Part shown: in pieces, positions 14,733 through 23,546 of the stretch
Position numbering within the stretch: position 1 is the first letter of the stretch
Layout: the number at the start of each line of letters is the position of its first letter
The notes under the pieces: model-generated
Told to the model about the DNA's origin: nothing
What the model saw: the letters and a program-made list of their open reading frames with translations, nothing else
Database searches by the model: none
Assembly (NCBI GenBank): GCA_964529285.1
Contig: CAZGWK010000038.1
Span: 1 to 32,047 of the forward strand
Length of the DNA stretch: 32,047 nt
Direction of reading: 5' to 3'
Source of the DNA: SURF-21 sp964529285
Lineage (GTDB): Bacteria > Actinomycetota > Geothermincolia > Geothermincolales > RBG-13-55-18
Made by a program: the position numbers and the translations under genes

Positions 14733-15632
14733 CTATGCTTGATTCTTGGTGAAATCAGCAAGGAAATCCCTGATATAGGAGTTCACGGTCTCAGCTTGTT
14801 CCTGCTGTACCCAGTGGCTGCATGAAGGGACGTATTTGATATCCAGCGCAGCTTCGACCTCTGGCTGGAAGTCGTAGGTGAGCTCTTTTCCCAGCGCCCT
14901 GTCTTCCTCTCCCCAGATGACCAGAGTCGGACAGCGCACCTTCGCTCCTTCATCTCCCGGCTGGCGGGATGAACGCAGGAACTGACGGAAGGCAGCGCGG
15001 TAATAATTGATACCGCCGCTAAGCGCGCCGGGCTTGGCGGCCGCTTCCTTGAACATGGCGATATCATGGTCGCTGAAAGCGCTCTTGTCTATGGCCCATC
15101 CACGCAGGGCCCTCTCGATAAGCTCGTAGTCGCGGGCACGCATGAAGGCCTCGGGCAGGCATGGTAGCTGGAAGAGAAACATGTAATAGGAACGGCGCAG
15201 TTGTGCCCTGTTGCTCATGAGGTGTCGCATGAGTACGGCTGGCGGCGGACAGTTGAGTATGATCAGGCGGTCAACCATATGCGGATAATAGGCGGCGAAA
15301 GGCCAGGCGACGCCACCTCCCCAGTCGTGTGCGACCAGGACGGCGCTGGATTCGCCAAGATGACGGATAAGACCCTGGATATCACCCATAAGCGCGCTCA
15401 GCCGGTAATGTCCTACGCCTACCGGTTTCTCTGTCTGGTTATAACCTCGCATGTCCGGCGCAACGACCCGGAAACGTTCCGCCATCGCCGGGATCTGATG
15501 CCTCCATGAATACCAGAACTCCGGGAAGCCGTGGAGCATGACCATGAGGGGGCCCTCTCCAGCCGTAACGTAATGCATGCGGATGTTGTTTACGTGGGCA
15601 TATTCGTGTTTCCAGGAGCCCTTCGCGTTCAT
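14733..15632 (-). CDS. alpha/beta hydrolase, epoxide hydrolase-like
   Basis: A 299-residue alpha/beta hydrolase. It shows the oxyanion motif HGFPEFWYSW (34-43), APDMRGYNQTEKP, the nucleophile elbow VAHDWGGG with Asp103, and a C-terminal catalytic His273 in SCSHWVQQEQ. An Asp nucleophile within HDWGG marks the epoxide hydrolase / haloalkane dehalogenase branch rather than esterases; a cap domain of about 100 residues follows. Start ATG 15632 is supported by GGGAAGGG; an open frame extends upstream with a second possible start near 15700 but no family similarity. It is on the same strand as the corrinoid gene but separated by 156 bases. The substrate is unknown. Confidence 0.87.
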   Translation of the reverse strand: MNAKGSWKHEYAHVNNIRMHYVTAGEGPLMVMLHGFPEFWYSWRHQIPAMAERFRVVAPDMRGYNQTEKPVGVGHYRLSALMGDIQGLIRHLGESSAVLVAHDWGGGVAWPFAAYYPHMVDRLIILNCPPPAVLMRHLMSNRAQLRRSYYMFLFQLPCLPEAFMRARDYELIERALRGWAIDKSAFSDHDIAMFKEAAAKPGALSGGINYYRAAFRQFLRSSRQPGDEGAKVRCPTLVIWGEEDRALGKELTYDFQPEVEAALDIKYVPSCSHWVQQEQAETVNSYIRDFLADFTKNQA

Positions 15633-15696
15633 CGCATTTTCCCTTCCCTCGCAGAAAGCCTGACGCCGTTCAAATCTCTCTTTTGCCGACATATTC

Positions 15697-15724
15697 ATAT
15701 TACACTTTGCCGCGCACAGTTTCA
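15697..15724 (-). promoter_or_regulatory. weak candidate promoter of the hydrolase gene
   Basis: On the - strand TGAAAC (15724-15719) and TAATAT (15702-15697) are 16 bases apart, about 65 bases before the hydrolase start. Both boxes deviate from consensus. Confidence 0.3.
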
Positions 15725-15910
15725 GCCATGATGCAGATGAATCGGTGGTGGCATGGCCGGAGGAGTCGCGGTTTTCACGGCCGTACGGTATGACCGGAAC
15801 CTCCGAGAACAAAGAGATGCCGGCAAGCGCCGATATTACCTGCCGGTGCAGCAAAAAGGCTCGAGATATGATAGCTTTTCGGTTATAAGATAGATTAGCA
15901 AGAGGCGCTG

Positions 15911-16414
15911 ATGTCGAGCAGGGGATATCGTATGGAAGGGATGGAACTACCGCGGGTTGCATTGAAGACCGAAGTAGAACCACCACCAGGTCTCAATACC
16001 TATCAGGCCATACCGGAGATGGTTGAATTCCATCGCCTGGGCCCGATCCCTGCCCGAACACGCGCTCTCGCGCTGGGGCGCGTTTTGATCAGCGTGGATC
16101 CCGAAGGGGGCGAGGTCGTAGGTCTGCAGTCCCACGTGAAGACGGGAAGATGGAGGACCGACCAGGAGCCGCTGCCCGTGGCCGATGCCGAGGGCAGTCT
16201 GGTTATCTTACATCCGGGAGGCGATGAAGACCTGGTTTTCCTTGCAGCCGAACCCCGTTTTACCTGGCACGAGGAAAGCAATGCCCTTCATATTTCGCTG
16301 GGCGGAGAAACCGCGCTGGTGTTCAAAGTCGCAAGCTGCCTCCTGGCGGGCGTTGACCGCAAGGGCCGCCTCGCGGATATCTGGATGTTGGACCTGGACC
16401 TGAGCCTGGAATGA
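15911..16414 (+). CDS. hypothetical protein
   Basis: I do not recognise this 167-residue protein. It starts at an ATG after AAGAGG and lies alone on the + strand between two - strand genes. There is no signal peptide, membrane helix or cysteine motif. The body is rich in short beta-like stretches (ALALGRVLISVDP, EVVGLQSHV, GSLVILHPGGDEDLVFLAAEP, NALHISLGGETALVFKV, ADIWMLDLDLSLE), suggesting a small all-beta domain. Codon use resembles the neighbours. The opposite-strand open frames through the region show no protein features, so this is the better reading. Confidence 0.6.
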   Translation: MSSRGYRMEGMELPRVALKTEVEPPPGLNTYQAIPEMVEFHRLGPIPARTRALALGRVLISVDPEGGEVVGLQSHVKTGRWRTDQEPLPVADAEGSLVILHPGGDEDLVFLAAEPRFTWHEESNALHISLGGETALVFKVASCLLAGVDRKGRLADIWMLDLDLSLE

Positions 16415-16512
16415 TTTAATGGGGGCATGAATCGTTAACACTCCACGTGCGGCACCGGCCGTACAACATCTTGCAGCGGGAGATTTACACCTGTTAAGAA
16501 GTGGGCAGCGGC

Positions 16513-18033
16513 TCACTCTATGAACTGCGCCTTGAGCTCCTTTTTCAGAATCTTGCCGGTCGCGGTGCGGGGCAAGGCCTCGACGAAAGCGACTTTCTTG
16601 GGGATCTTGTATTTGGCCAGCCGGCCCTTGCAGAAATCGATAACCTCCTGTTCGTTGACCTCTACGCCGGGGGTGGGTACCACGATCGCCAATCCCACCT
16701 CACCCCACTTATCGTCGGGGATGCCGATAACCCCTGCATCGGCGATTTTTTCGAATGCCATGAGCACGTCTTCGACCTCGGCAGGGTATACGTTCTCGCC
16801 CCCGCTGATGTACATGTCCTTACGGCGGTCCACCAGGAAGAGATAGCCCTCATCATCTATATAGCCCATATCGCCGGTATGCAGCCAGCCGTCCGTAATG
16901 CTTTCCGCCGAGGCCTCGGAGAGTTGCCAGTACTCACGTATCACGTTGGGACCTTTGACCCAGACTTCTCCCATCTCGCCGCGCGGCAGTTCGCCCCCCT
17001 CTGTGTCCACGATACGGATATCGGTGTGGAAGACGGGCTTCCCGCAGGACCCCAGTTTGCGGAGGGCGTCCTCGGTGCGGAGGGCGGTGATGGCAGTGGC
17101 GGTCTCCGTCATGCCGTATCCCTGGTTAAAGGTGATACCGTGTTTCAACCAGGTCTCGATGAGAGGCCTGGGGCAGGGAGCGCCGCCCGCGATAAAGAAC
17201 CGTATGCTGGAATAATCGGTGGTTTCGAATTCCGGAACCTGGGTCATGAGCAGAAACATCACCGGAATGCCGAACATGAAGGTTATCTTGTCGTCCTCGA
17301 TTATTTGAAGGGACTCTACGGGATTGTAGAAGCGCTGGATAACGACTCTCGCACCGACATAGAGGGCGGGAAAGGCAGAGACTGCAAGGCCGCCGATATG
17401 AAAGAGCGGTGCGCTGGCGATACTCGCGTCGGATGAATCGAAGGCATACATGTTTATGGAATTGATGGCGTTCCACTGTGTATTGCCGTGGAGGATGGCG
17501 GCTCCCTTGGGCTTGCCCGTGGTGCCGGACGTATACATGATGAACTGGATATCGTCGAGGGTCACCTCCGCATCGGGTACGGGCTCCTCCACCGATTGGT
17601 CCGCAACCCATTCCTCGTACAGGGGATCGGAAGCATCGCCCCCCTCCAGTTCACGGATATACTGCCGCATTGAGGGGACCTTGCCCCTGATCGCTTCAGC
17701 AGTCTCTGCGAACTCAGGCGAGTAAATGAGACCGATGGGGCTGGAATCGCTGAGTATGTACTCCAGTTCGGGACCCGCAAGACGGAAGTTGAGGGGCACC
17801 ATTATCCCGCCCAGCTTGCTCAAGGCCATGAGCACCTCGAGGAATACATTGGTGTTGGCGAGGAGCGCAGCGAAGCGGACTCCTTTCTTGACACCCAACC
17901 CCTGCAGGGCGTGTGCAAGGCGGTTTATCCTGGTATTGAACTCTCCCTTGGTCAGCGTTAGATCCCCGTATTTGATATATGGCTCGTCGGGATAGCGCGC
18001 AGCCCAGCGTGCGGGCCATTCACCTACGTTCAT
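16513..18033 (-). CDS. acyl-CoA synthetase (AMP-forming), long/medium-chain fatty acid or aryl type
   Basis: Activates a carboxylic acid to its CoA thioester through an acyl-adenylate. The 506-residue protein has all ANL motifs: YTSGTTGKPKGA (ATP/phosphate loop), GYGMTETATA, WLHTGDMGYID, VDRRKDMYISGGENVYPAEVE (hinge and CoA domain) and the catalytic Lys in RTATGKILKKELK. The N-terminus NVGEWPARWAARYPDEPYIKYGD is typical of FadD13-like enzymes. Start ATG 18033 is 8 bases after an AAAGGGGGAA site; ATG 18039 is too close to it. The substrate is not predictable from sequence alone. Nearby + strand genes for an enoyl-CoA-type isomerase and a dienoyl-CoA reductase-like enzyme fit an acyl-CoA route. 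Confidence 0.92.
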   Translation of the reverse strand: MNVGEWPARWAARYPDEPYIKYGDLTLTKGEFNTRINRLAHALQGLGVKKGVRFAALLANTNVFLEVLMALSKLGGIMVPLNFRLAGPELEYILSDSSPIGLIYSPEFAETAEAIRGKVPSMRQYIRELEGGDASDPLYEEWVADQSVEEPVPDAEVTLDDIQFIMYTSGTTGKPKGAAILHGNTQWNAINSINMYAFDSSDASIASAPLFHIGGLAVSAFPALYVGARVVIQRFYNPVESLQIIEDDKITFMFGIPVMFLLMTQVPEFETTDYSSIRFFIAGGAPCPRPLIETWLKHGITFNQGYGMTETATAITALRTEDALRKLGSCGKPVFHTDIRIVDTEGGELPRGEMGEVWVKGPNVIREYWQLSEASAESITDGWLHTGDMGYIDDEGYLFLVDRRKDMYISGGENVYPAEVEDVLMAFEKIADAGVIGIPDDKWGEVGLAIVVPTPGVEVNEQEVIDFCKGRLAKYKIPKKVAFVEALPRTATGKILKKELKAQFIE

Positions 18034-18039
18034 GATCAT

Positions 18040-18389
18040 TTCCCCCTTTGTATCTGGTCTTGCCTGCGACCCTTTTGCGGCAACACCCGCTTACAGGACT
18101 TCTGGTAAAGAACCTTTCATGACTGCAACCGCATCCCCCCTCTGTTTTTCTCGTCCGGGCTCCTCGCAAGGACCCCGCTGTCCGCTCATTATATCTATTA
18201 TTTACCCTGGGTGCGTAATCGAAACGGCGCTTCTCTTCCGCGACGCCATATGGCAGAGCGAGGTGTTATCGGCAGGGATAAAGGCAGCTCTTGCCACGAG
18301 CTTCATGCCGACACTGCTGCAAGTGCCTACCTGGGCCCAGGCCAATAATATATACTCTTAGCATGAGTTAACATGAGGATAGATCGCTC
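18040..18389. other. 350-base intergenic region between divergent genes
   Basis: This stretch separates the acyl-CoA synthetase (-) from the histidine-rich protein (+). I see no protein gene, repeat or RNA gene in it. An AT-rich run with TATACT at 18351-18356 could be a -10 box for the + gene, but it lacks a good -35 partner. A GGGGG-rich ribosome-binding site for the - gene lies at the left edge. Confidence 0.4.
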
Positions 18390-18689
18390 TTGCTGTTGAA
18401 GGTGGCGCTGCGCCAGGCCCTGCGTCGCATGCGTGACGAGGCGGAATCTTTTTCGCAGTTCGAGGCGTTGGCTGGTAACCTGGGATGGGAGGAAGTAGCC
18501 GATGCGGCGGCAGCCGCCAGGAAGTCCCTGGTGGAGGCGGCGGAGAGAGGGGCCGACGCCGTAGAGGCTATCGTAAAGGTCCAGGCCGAATCCGCTCACA
18601 GCCACGAACACCACACAGGACACGAGCACGAGCATTCCCATACCCACAGCCACCCCCACGAGCATCCCCACGAACACGCAGAGGGATAG
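18390..18689 (+). CDS. small protein with histidine-rich C-terminal tail
   Basis: A 99-residue protein, not recognised by name. Residues 1-69 are an alpha-helical, alanine- and charge-rich segment (RQALRRMRDEAESFSQFEAL, AAAARKSLVEAAERGADAVEA). Residues 70-96 contain 14 histidines alternating with Glu, Ser, Thr and Pro. Such tails bind Ni, Zn, Co or Cu in metallochaperones and metal stores (HypB, SlyD, UreE, cation-diffusion proteins). No transporter, hydrogenase or urease gene is adjacent. The TTG start has TGAGGA about 10 bases upstream; TTG 18396 is possible. No signal peptide, so it is probably cytoplasmic. Metal binding is inference from composition. Confidence 0.72.
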   Translation: MLLKVALRQALRRMRDEAESFSQFEALAGNLGWEEVADAAAAARKSLVEAAERGADAVEAIVKVQAESAHSHEHHTGHEHEHSHTHSHPHEHPHEHAEG

Positions 18690-18724
18690 AGCGCAAATAC
18701 CCGGGATGCCCCGGATGGAGTCGT

Positions 18725-18743
18725 AGGCCGAAGCGTCCGGCCT
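18725..18743. terminator. hairpin between convergent genes
   Basis: AGGCCG (18725-18730) and CGGCCT (18738-18743) form a 6-base-pair stem with a 7-base loop between the ends of the histidine-rich gene (+) and the DUF169 gene (-). There is no T-run, so termination by this hairpin is uncertain. Confidence 0.3.
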
Positions 18744-18753
18744 GTGCCGCGGC

Positions 18754-19518
18754 CTATCCGAATCTGTCCATCAGGTCAGCAAAGGGAAGCCTGTAGTTTA
18801 TAAAGGTAGGGATCGGATAGCGGATACCCCGCGCGCTAGTAGCCTCAAGGCCCTCCGTTATCCTTTCCGCCCATTCCGCGGGGAAGGCGAAGATGAGCTC
18901 GTCATCGTGAGTCGCCGCGAAGACGCGGTCGCCGTTTCCGGGCAGCGCGACCCTCGGGACCCCGGTTGAGAAAGTGCGCACGATGCCCTCGTTGCAGGAG
19001 CCGGCGATGCCGCCGAAATCGGCGGGAACCCTTTCGCCCGTCCAGCGGGACACGGCATGGACGAGACGCATGATCTGCGCCGGGTTGCCGTAGACCAGCA
19101 CGAGGTGGGGCTCTACTCGCGTGCGGGTGAGAGGCGAGAGGACGAGCCTGGGATATGCTGCGGCGTCGAGCCTGGCCATTCCTTCGACCTTCCTGGCGGC
19201 GCTTTCGTCGTCCCGGGCATAATTCATGGTCAACAGGAAGCCGGCCACGAAAGACGGGCCGGCGGTCTCGTCCCAGCCCAGCGCGGCATTGGCAAGGGGG
19301 CAGCTCGACTCCTCCAGCTCCAAGAGCATGGTCAGGCCCCTCTCCCTGGTGAGCGTCAATCCCTGGCAGAGGGCGATGCTGCAGCCGGCTTCCTCGCGTG
19401 GGCGTCGCGCCCGTTGCGGTGGATCCTCGCCGGGCTCCAGGAAGCGGACGGCAACCGGGAATGTGGCCGGCCTGATAAAGCCCTCTAGTATTTTCCCGAA
19501 CTCCCGCCATTCCTCCAT
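18754..19518 (-). CDS. DUF169 family protein
   Basis: A 254-residue member of the DUF169 family, whose biochemical function is not established. The family pattern is visible in TFPVAVRFLEPGE near the N-terminus, the Cys in AGCSIALCQGL, the middle HLVLVYGNPAQIMRLV, and the late GSCNEGIVRTFSTGVPRVALPGNGDRVFA and DDELIFAFP. Several conserved cysteines (in GCSIALC, SSCPLA and GSCNEG) could ligate metal or a cluster. AAGGAGGA lies just before the ATG, which fixes the start; an upstream open frame has no such site. It is followed on the opposite strand by the histidine-rich gene, ending convergently. No signal peptide. Confidence 0.87.
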   Translation of the reverse strand: MEEWREFGKILEGFIRPATFPVAVRFLEPGEDPPQRARRPREEAGCSIALCQGLTLTRERGLTMLLELEESSCPLANAALGWDETAGPSFVAGFLLTMNYARDDESAARKVEGMARLDAAAYPRLVLSPLTRTRVEPHLVLVYGNPAQIMRLVHAVSRWTGERVPADFGGIAGSCNEGIVRTFSTGVPRVALPGNGDRVFAATHDDELIFAFPAEWAERITEGLEATSARGIRYPIPTFINYRLPFADLMDRFG

Positions 19519-19691
19519 GCTGTCCTCCTTGACGCGCAAGCCCTGTATGGCTCCTGATTGTACGTTTTTTAGAAATCGTGTGCCCGGCGCTGATAAAGGA
19601 GCAACAGTTGCCTGTTCCAAGCGCGCTTGCAGCCGCAAAGTTTGTATCTACGCCGGGATGAACGGTTGATTACCCGGACCTTTCCGGCCTG

Positions 19692-22046
19692 TTAACCGGC
19701 GGACGAACCGCCTCCCCCGCCCCCTCCTCCTGAAGAACCTCCACCGAAACCCCCACCGCCTCCCGAGCCAGAGGAAGCGGGGGCGGAGGTCAGGGTACGC
19801 GAGAGGTTCCCGGACATATCGTTCAAGGAAGTCGCCAGGAACACGACATTGAAGGTCGTGGCGGTACCCGAATACCACTGCGGGGGCGTTGTATATATAT
19901 CCTGGAACTTGCGGGCCCACGCCTCTTCCACCCCCAGGACCATCGCATATGGAAGGTTCGCCTGGAATGTCTCGGGAGTCATGAATTCCAGCTCCGGTTT
20001 TTCGGCGGTCTGCATATATTCCTTGAACCCGAGCACGTGCTCGTAAGCCCTTGAGCCCTCGCGGCTGCGCGCGGGCATCGCCCAGCCAACCGCCGCTATG
20101 ATAAGTCCGGCGGGTATTAAGGAGAGTATGAGAACGATAAACCAACCAAGGTCGAACCAGATGGGCAACAAGAAGAAGGCCGCCAGGGATGTCGCTGCTA
20201 CCAGGATTCCCATGGTCGTATACCTGCTCCTTATCTTGCTTGGATCGTTCTTGAAGAGTTTTCTGTCAAGCACTTCTTTCTTGATACCCCGGTTCATGAT
20301 GGCGTCGTTATGAGCGTAAAATTTATTGCTGAGGTCGTCCTGGGTTACCGTATCGCCGGACTCGAACAGGCCCTTCATTATCTCCCGCTCGTAGTCGCGG
20401 AGATCGCTAATGTCTTCCTGCAGGCGTTCGAAGCCGTATTTCTTTATGCGGATGATACTCCTCTGCTCTACTTCGAAGATCCTGAGATAGCCGCGGATGG
20501 CCAGGTCGACTATGGTCGCGGAGATATCCTGCACGCGGGGCTTGTGGTTGACCAGCATCCCCACCATGGCCGGGGTAAGGCCTGCGGGCGGTTCGTAGCG
20601 CACCATGGCGGTGCCCGTCCTGCCCACGTCGCGCCCGCGCTTCCACCAGAGGGCGAGCATGTAGACAAGAATGAATGCCAGGAGTGCGCAGGATGCCGCG
20701 ATGACCGCGATGCCGCAGGGCCGATCGTATTGCCAAGGTTTGTTGACCGCGCCTTTGGGGAAGGCGATGTCGATGCTGAAATCGGAATACGGCGGTATAT
20801 CCTGTACCTTCCACCAGAGGGTGTCCCCTTCGCGCCCCGCATCGTAGGAGCGGGGGGGCTTGTTGATGTTCACGTACTGCGTTGTGCGTACCTCTGCCAT
20901 GTCCGTCCCGGGAGGCAGGCTTACGGTAGCTGTTGAAGACTTGATGGGGACGCTGCGGTCATATGTGAATATCTCCCAATATAAACGGTCGTAATCCTCC
21001 GAGAAGATAACGCCACCCGTGACGCGGTATTCGATTATCCATCCCCGCTGCTCGTCCTGTGCTTCGAAATCGATGCGCACTCTCTTTCCCCAGTCGAAAG
21101 ATTCGACGTTCCAGAGGTCGGGGTTGTAGGGTTCGCCGTCCATGTCGTAAACGGCTATATCGCGCACGCGCACCTTGCCGTAAGTCCTGCCCTCATCGAA
21201 GTCGGGGGGCTGGGACGAAATATCGCGGTTGAGAAAGGTGAAAGCACCTTGAAAATTGACGACCTGGGTTTCTCGCACGCTGAAGGAGGAGTCTTCGTGT
21301 ACGATAAAATCCGTATCGAAACGCTCGAAATCCCAGTTCTTCTGCGTTGCGGCGGTGAAACCGATCCCGGCGAGATCCATGATATCCGACGGCCAGTAGC
21401 AGCTTATAGAATAAGAGGATGCAGCGGAGAGATAAGCGGCTTCGACGACCGCCGTATTGCTTCCTACAAAGCGCTTATTGACCTGTCCGTCATATTCAAA
21501 GGTAGAGACCTCGAGATCAACCAGAGAGGTGTCTACGTCTGCCGGGAAACGAAGGGTGACGGAGGAATCGTCGATGCGCGAACCCCTCTCCGCCGGCACT
21601 GCTCCCCATTCCGGTATGCCGATCCGATCGCCTATGACCTCGAACGCGTCGTAAAGCAGATACTCGTAAGTGAAAGTAGCGGCCGGGCCGGCATCGCTTA
21701 CCTTGCACCACAAGGTATAGCCGTCGGAAGCTTCCTCGTAGTCCCAGCTGCCATCGGGCAGTACGGTTCCATCGCCCGCCAGGACCCTCGCCTCCGCGAG
21801 TGTACCGTAAGAAGCCGGGACGAAAAGCCCTACCCATCCCGAGGAGTCCTGGAATTCATAAGTGACCTTGTTGCGCACCAGCAAGGAACCATCGGCGTTG
21901 ATGTTCAATTCGGTGTAAAAGGCACCGTAATCATATGCCGGCTGTGCATCGGCCGTGCCCGGGCAAAGAAGCGGCAGTGCCAGTGCAACCAGTAACGCCG
22001 GAAGCACCAACGACCGCAGCATGCGCCTGTTTCGCGTTTCGTTCAT
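19692..22046 (-). CDS. DUF2207 domain-containing membrane protein
   Basis: A 784-residue predicted membrane protein of the DUF2207 family (function unknown). An N-terminal signal peptide (MNETRNRRMLRSLVLPALLV..., hydrophobic to about residue 30, then A-D-A-Q) is followed by a large extracellular beta-rich region with two related halves (YTELNINADGSLLVRNKVTYEFQ and FDTDFIVHEDSSFSVRETQVVNF). A membrane helix near residue 450 (GIAVIAASCALLAFILVYMLA) leads to a cytoplasmic segment with the family motif ARPRVQDISATIVDLAIRGYL-like sequence, then two further helices near 630-680. The C-terminus is a Gly/Ser-rich tail (GGGGGFGGGSSGGGG), usual in this family. ATG 22046 is chosen for its GAGAGGT site and because the signal peptide starts there. 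Confidence 0.88.
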   Translation of the reverse strand: MNETRNRRMLRSLVLPALLVALALPLLCPGTADAQPAYDYGAFYTELNINADGSLLVRNKVTYEFQDSSGWVGLFVPASYGTLAEARVLAGDGTVLPDGSWDYEEASDGYTLWCKVSDAGPAATFTYEYLLYDAFEVIGDRIGIPEWGAVPAERGSRIDDSSVTLRFPADVDTSLVDLEVSTFEYDGQVNKRFVGSNTAVVEAAYLSAASSYSISCYWPSDIMDLAGIGFTAATQKNWDFERFDTDFIVHEDSSFSVRETQVVNFQGAFTFLNRDISSQPPDFDEGRTYGKVRVRDIAVYDMDGEPYNPDLWNVESFDWGKRVRIDFEAQDEQRGWIIEYRVTGGVIFSEDYDRLYWEIFTYDRSVPIKSSTATVSLPPGTDMAEVRTTQYVNINKPPRSYDAGREGDTLWWKVQDIPPYSDFSIDIAFPKGAVNKPWQYDRPCGIAVIAASCALLAFILVYMLALWWKRGRDVGRTGTAMVRYEPPAGLTPAMVGMLVNHKPRVQDISATIVDLAIRGYLRIFEVEQRSIIRIKKYGFERLQEDISDLRDYEREIMKGLFESGDTVTQDDLSNKFYAHNDAIMNRGIKKEVLDRKLFKNDPSKIRSRYTTMGILVAATSLAAFFLLPIWFDLGWFIVLILSLIPAGLIIAAVGWAMPARSREGSRAYEHVLGFKEYMQTAEKPELEFMTPETFQANLPYAMVLGVEEAWARKFQDIYTTPPQWYSGTATTFNVVFLATSLNDMSGNLSRTLTSAPASSGSGGGGGFGGGSSGGGGGGGGSSAG

Positions 22047-22395
22047 ATTACCTCTCGCAACGGTCCCAGCCTGTGCGGGTGGGTTTATCCCAGCCGCGGG
22101 GGAACTGGTCATATTGAGAATACCACCTTTTTCTTACCGACGCCTCGTGTTGTGGCGGGGGTAATAGTGCAGAAACTTGCATTCCAGAGTGTATCTGCGA
22201 AGTGGTAGAATCGCTATAAGCGACCCTTTTCCAAGTATGATAGACAAAGATGCCGCGAAGGAAAGGCCAGAGTGGTGCGAGTAGTGAGCGTAACCCTCTC
22301 AGTGCATAAAGGAAACCACCCCGGGGTCGGGTCAAGCTCCTGGAACTGTAGCGTAGATGTTATCCGGCCTGCTTAGCTTAGAATAGGGATTCGAA
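22047..22395. other. 349-base divergent intergenic region
   Basis: Lies between the DUF2207 gene (-) and the next + gene and should hold both promoters. AT-rich hexamers such as TAGAAT (22379-22384) for the + gene and TATTCT on the - strand are present, but none pairs with a convincing -35 box. No RNA gene, repeat or protein gene is seen. Confidence 0.35.
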
Positions 22396-23472
22396 GTGGT
22401 ACAGACATTGAACCGCTGCCGCTCCTGCGGGCTTCCCGCGAAGCTGGCCGAGCGCCTGGAATGGCGGAGCGGGGGGACCATCACCCTGCACCGCATGAGA
22501 TCCGTACGCCTGATGCTGATAGACGCGCAGACCATGGACCGTATCCACGGGGCCGTGACGGCCGGAGCGGGAGAAACTGCGTTCTTGGCATCCCAGGTCG
22601 AGGCGACGCGTCTGGTGACAGGCAAGCTTACGGCCGGCATTAAGGGCAGGCTGACCCGCTACGGTGCGGTCAAGAAAAAGGCCCTGGAGGCCATGGAGGA
22701 ATACTCCCTGCTCCTGGGGATGGGCAGGATTGAAATGGAGAAGTTCACGCCCGGCGAGGGGGGGAGCCTGGTGTTGCATGAACCATTTGATATATCCGTA
22801 GTCGCGGGGGGCATCCTGGGTGTGCTCGAGGAGTTGGATCGTTGCGGGTATGGTGCGGACATCTCGAATGTCGGTGAACGCGCGTACCGTCTCGTGCTCG
22901 AGCAGATGGAATCTCAGCATATCACCGCGCTCTCCGTGCGGAATCCGCTTCTTCATCACGACGGTCGGGAGGGGGAAAAGGCAGAAGGATGCCCCATGTG
23001 TGGCCTGCCCCAGGCCGTCTCGCTGCTGCGCTGGGATGAGGTCCACGGAAAGGTGGCGGCGGGCGCCGGGGGGAGAAGGGTGGCGTTTCTACCCGCATAT
23101 ATCCTCGATATCGCAGCCGGGCTGGGAAACGCTGCGGGTGGCGGCAATCGTGGTGGGGTTGTGGAGGGTGCGGTATATGCTGCGACCAGGGCAGGCCTCG
23201 AGGCCTCAGCGGACGACGCCTTCGAGAGCACGGCAGTGGTTCCTCGTAATGGCGATGCGCAAGCTGCCTGTGATAGCATGCGCGTGAGGGGATGGGGCGA
23301 GGTCGCTGACCACAAGCTGGAGGGGCGAGACTGGTGGATAGAAGTGATCAATCCCGTGCATGAAGGACTTATCGCGGGCTGGCTGCGTGCACTACATGAT
23401 TTTACGACAGGCGATGAAACTTCCGCGGTGATGGAAATGGGGCGGAACGGTACCGCTTTCAGGCTGGTGTGA
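22396..23472 (+). CDS. unknown protein with internal duplication and two CxxCGLP motifs
   Basis: I cannot name this 358-residue protein. It appears to be a tandem duplication: each half begins with a C-x-x-C-G-L-P motif (Cys8/Cys11 and Cys199/Cys202) and ends in a similar stretch (GMGRIEMEK...VVAGGILGVLEEL...ERAYRLVL versus GWGEVADHK...LIAGWLRALHDF...GTAFRLV). The C-terminal part of each half has the glycine and hydrophobic spacing of V4R-like (4-vinyl reductase) ligand-binding domains, a tentative comparison. The CxxC pairs may be half of a zinc or redox site, with the duplication supplying four cysteines. No signal peptide or membrane helix. The GTG has an AGGG 8 bases upstream. It is 74 bases ahead of the SDR gene and could share its transcript. 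Confidence 0.72.
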   Translation: MVQTLNRCRSCGLPAKLAERLEWRSGGTITLHRMRSVRLMLIDAQTMDRIHGAVTAGAGETAFLASQVEATRLVTGKLTAGIKGRLTRYGAVKKKALEAMEEYSLLLGMGRIEMEKFTPGEGGSLVLHEPFDISVVAGGILGVLEELDRCGYGADISNVGERAYRLVLEQMESQHITALSVRNPLLHHDGREGEKAEGCPMCGLPQAVSLLRWDEVHGKVAAGAGGRRVAFLPAYILDIAAGLGNAAGGGNRGGVVEGAVYAATRAGLEASADDAFESTAVVPRNGDAQAACDSMRVRGWGEVADHKLEGRDWWIEVINPVHEGLIAGWLRALHDFTTGDETSAVMEMGRNGTAFRLV

Positions 23473-23546
23473 AGCCGTGCTCTATCCGCGCGCCCGGCTT
23501 CAATGATAATGGTTGTTGGAATTGGCGGCAAAGGAGGTCGATGTAG

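Noticed and set aside
20310..20936. 208-codon + strand frame opposite the DUF2207 gene
   Set aside because: Antisense to a gene with signal peptide, membrane helices and the family's glycine-rich tail; no domain is recognisable in this frame.
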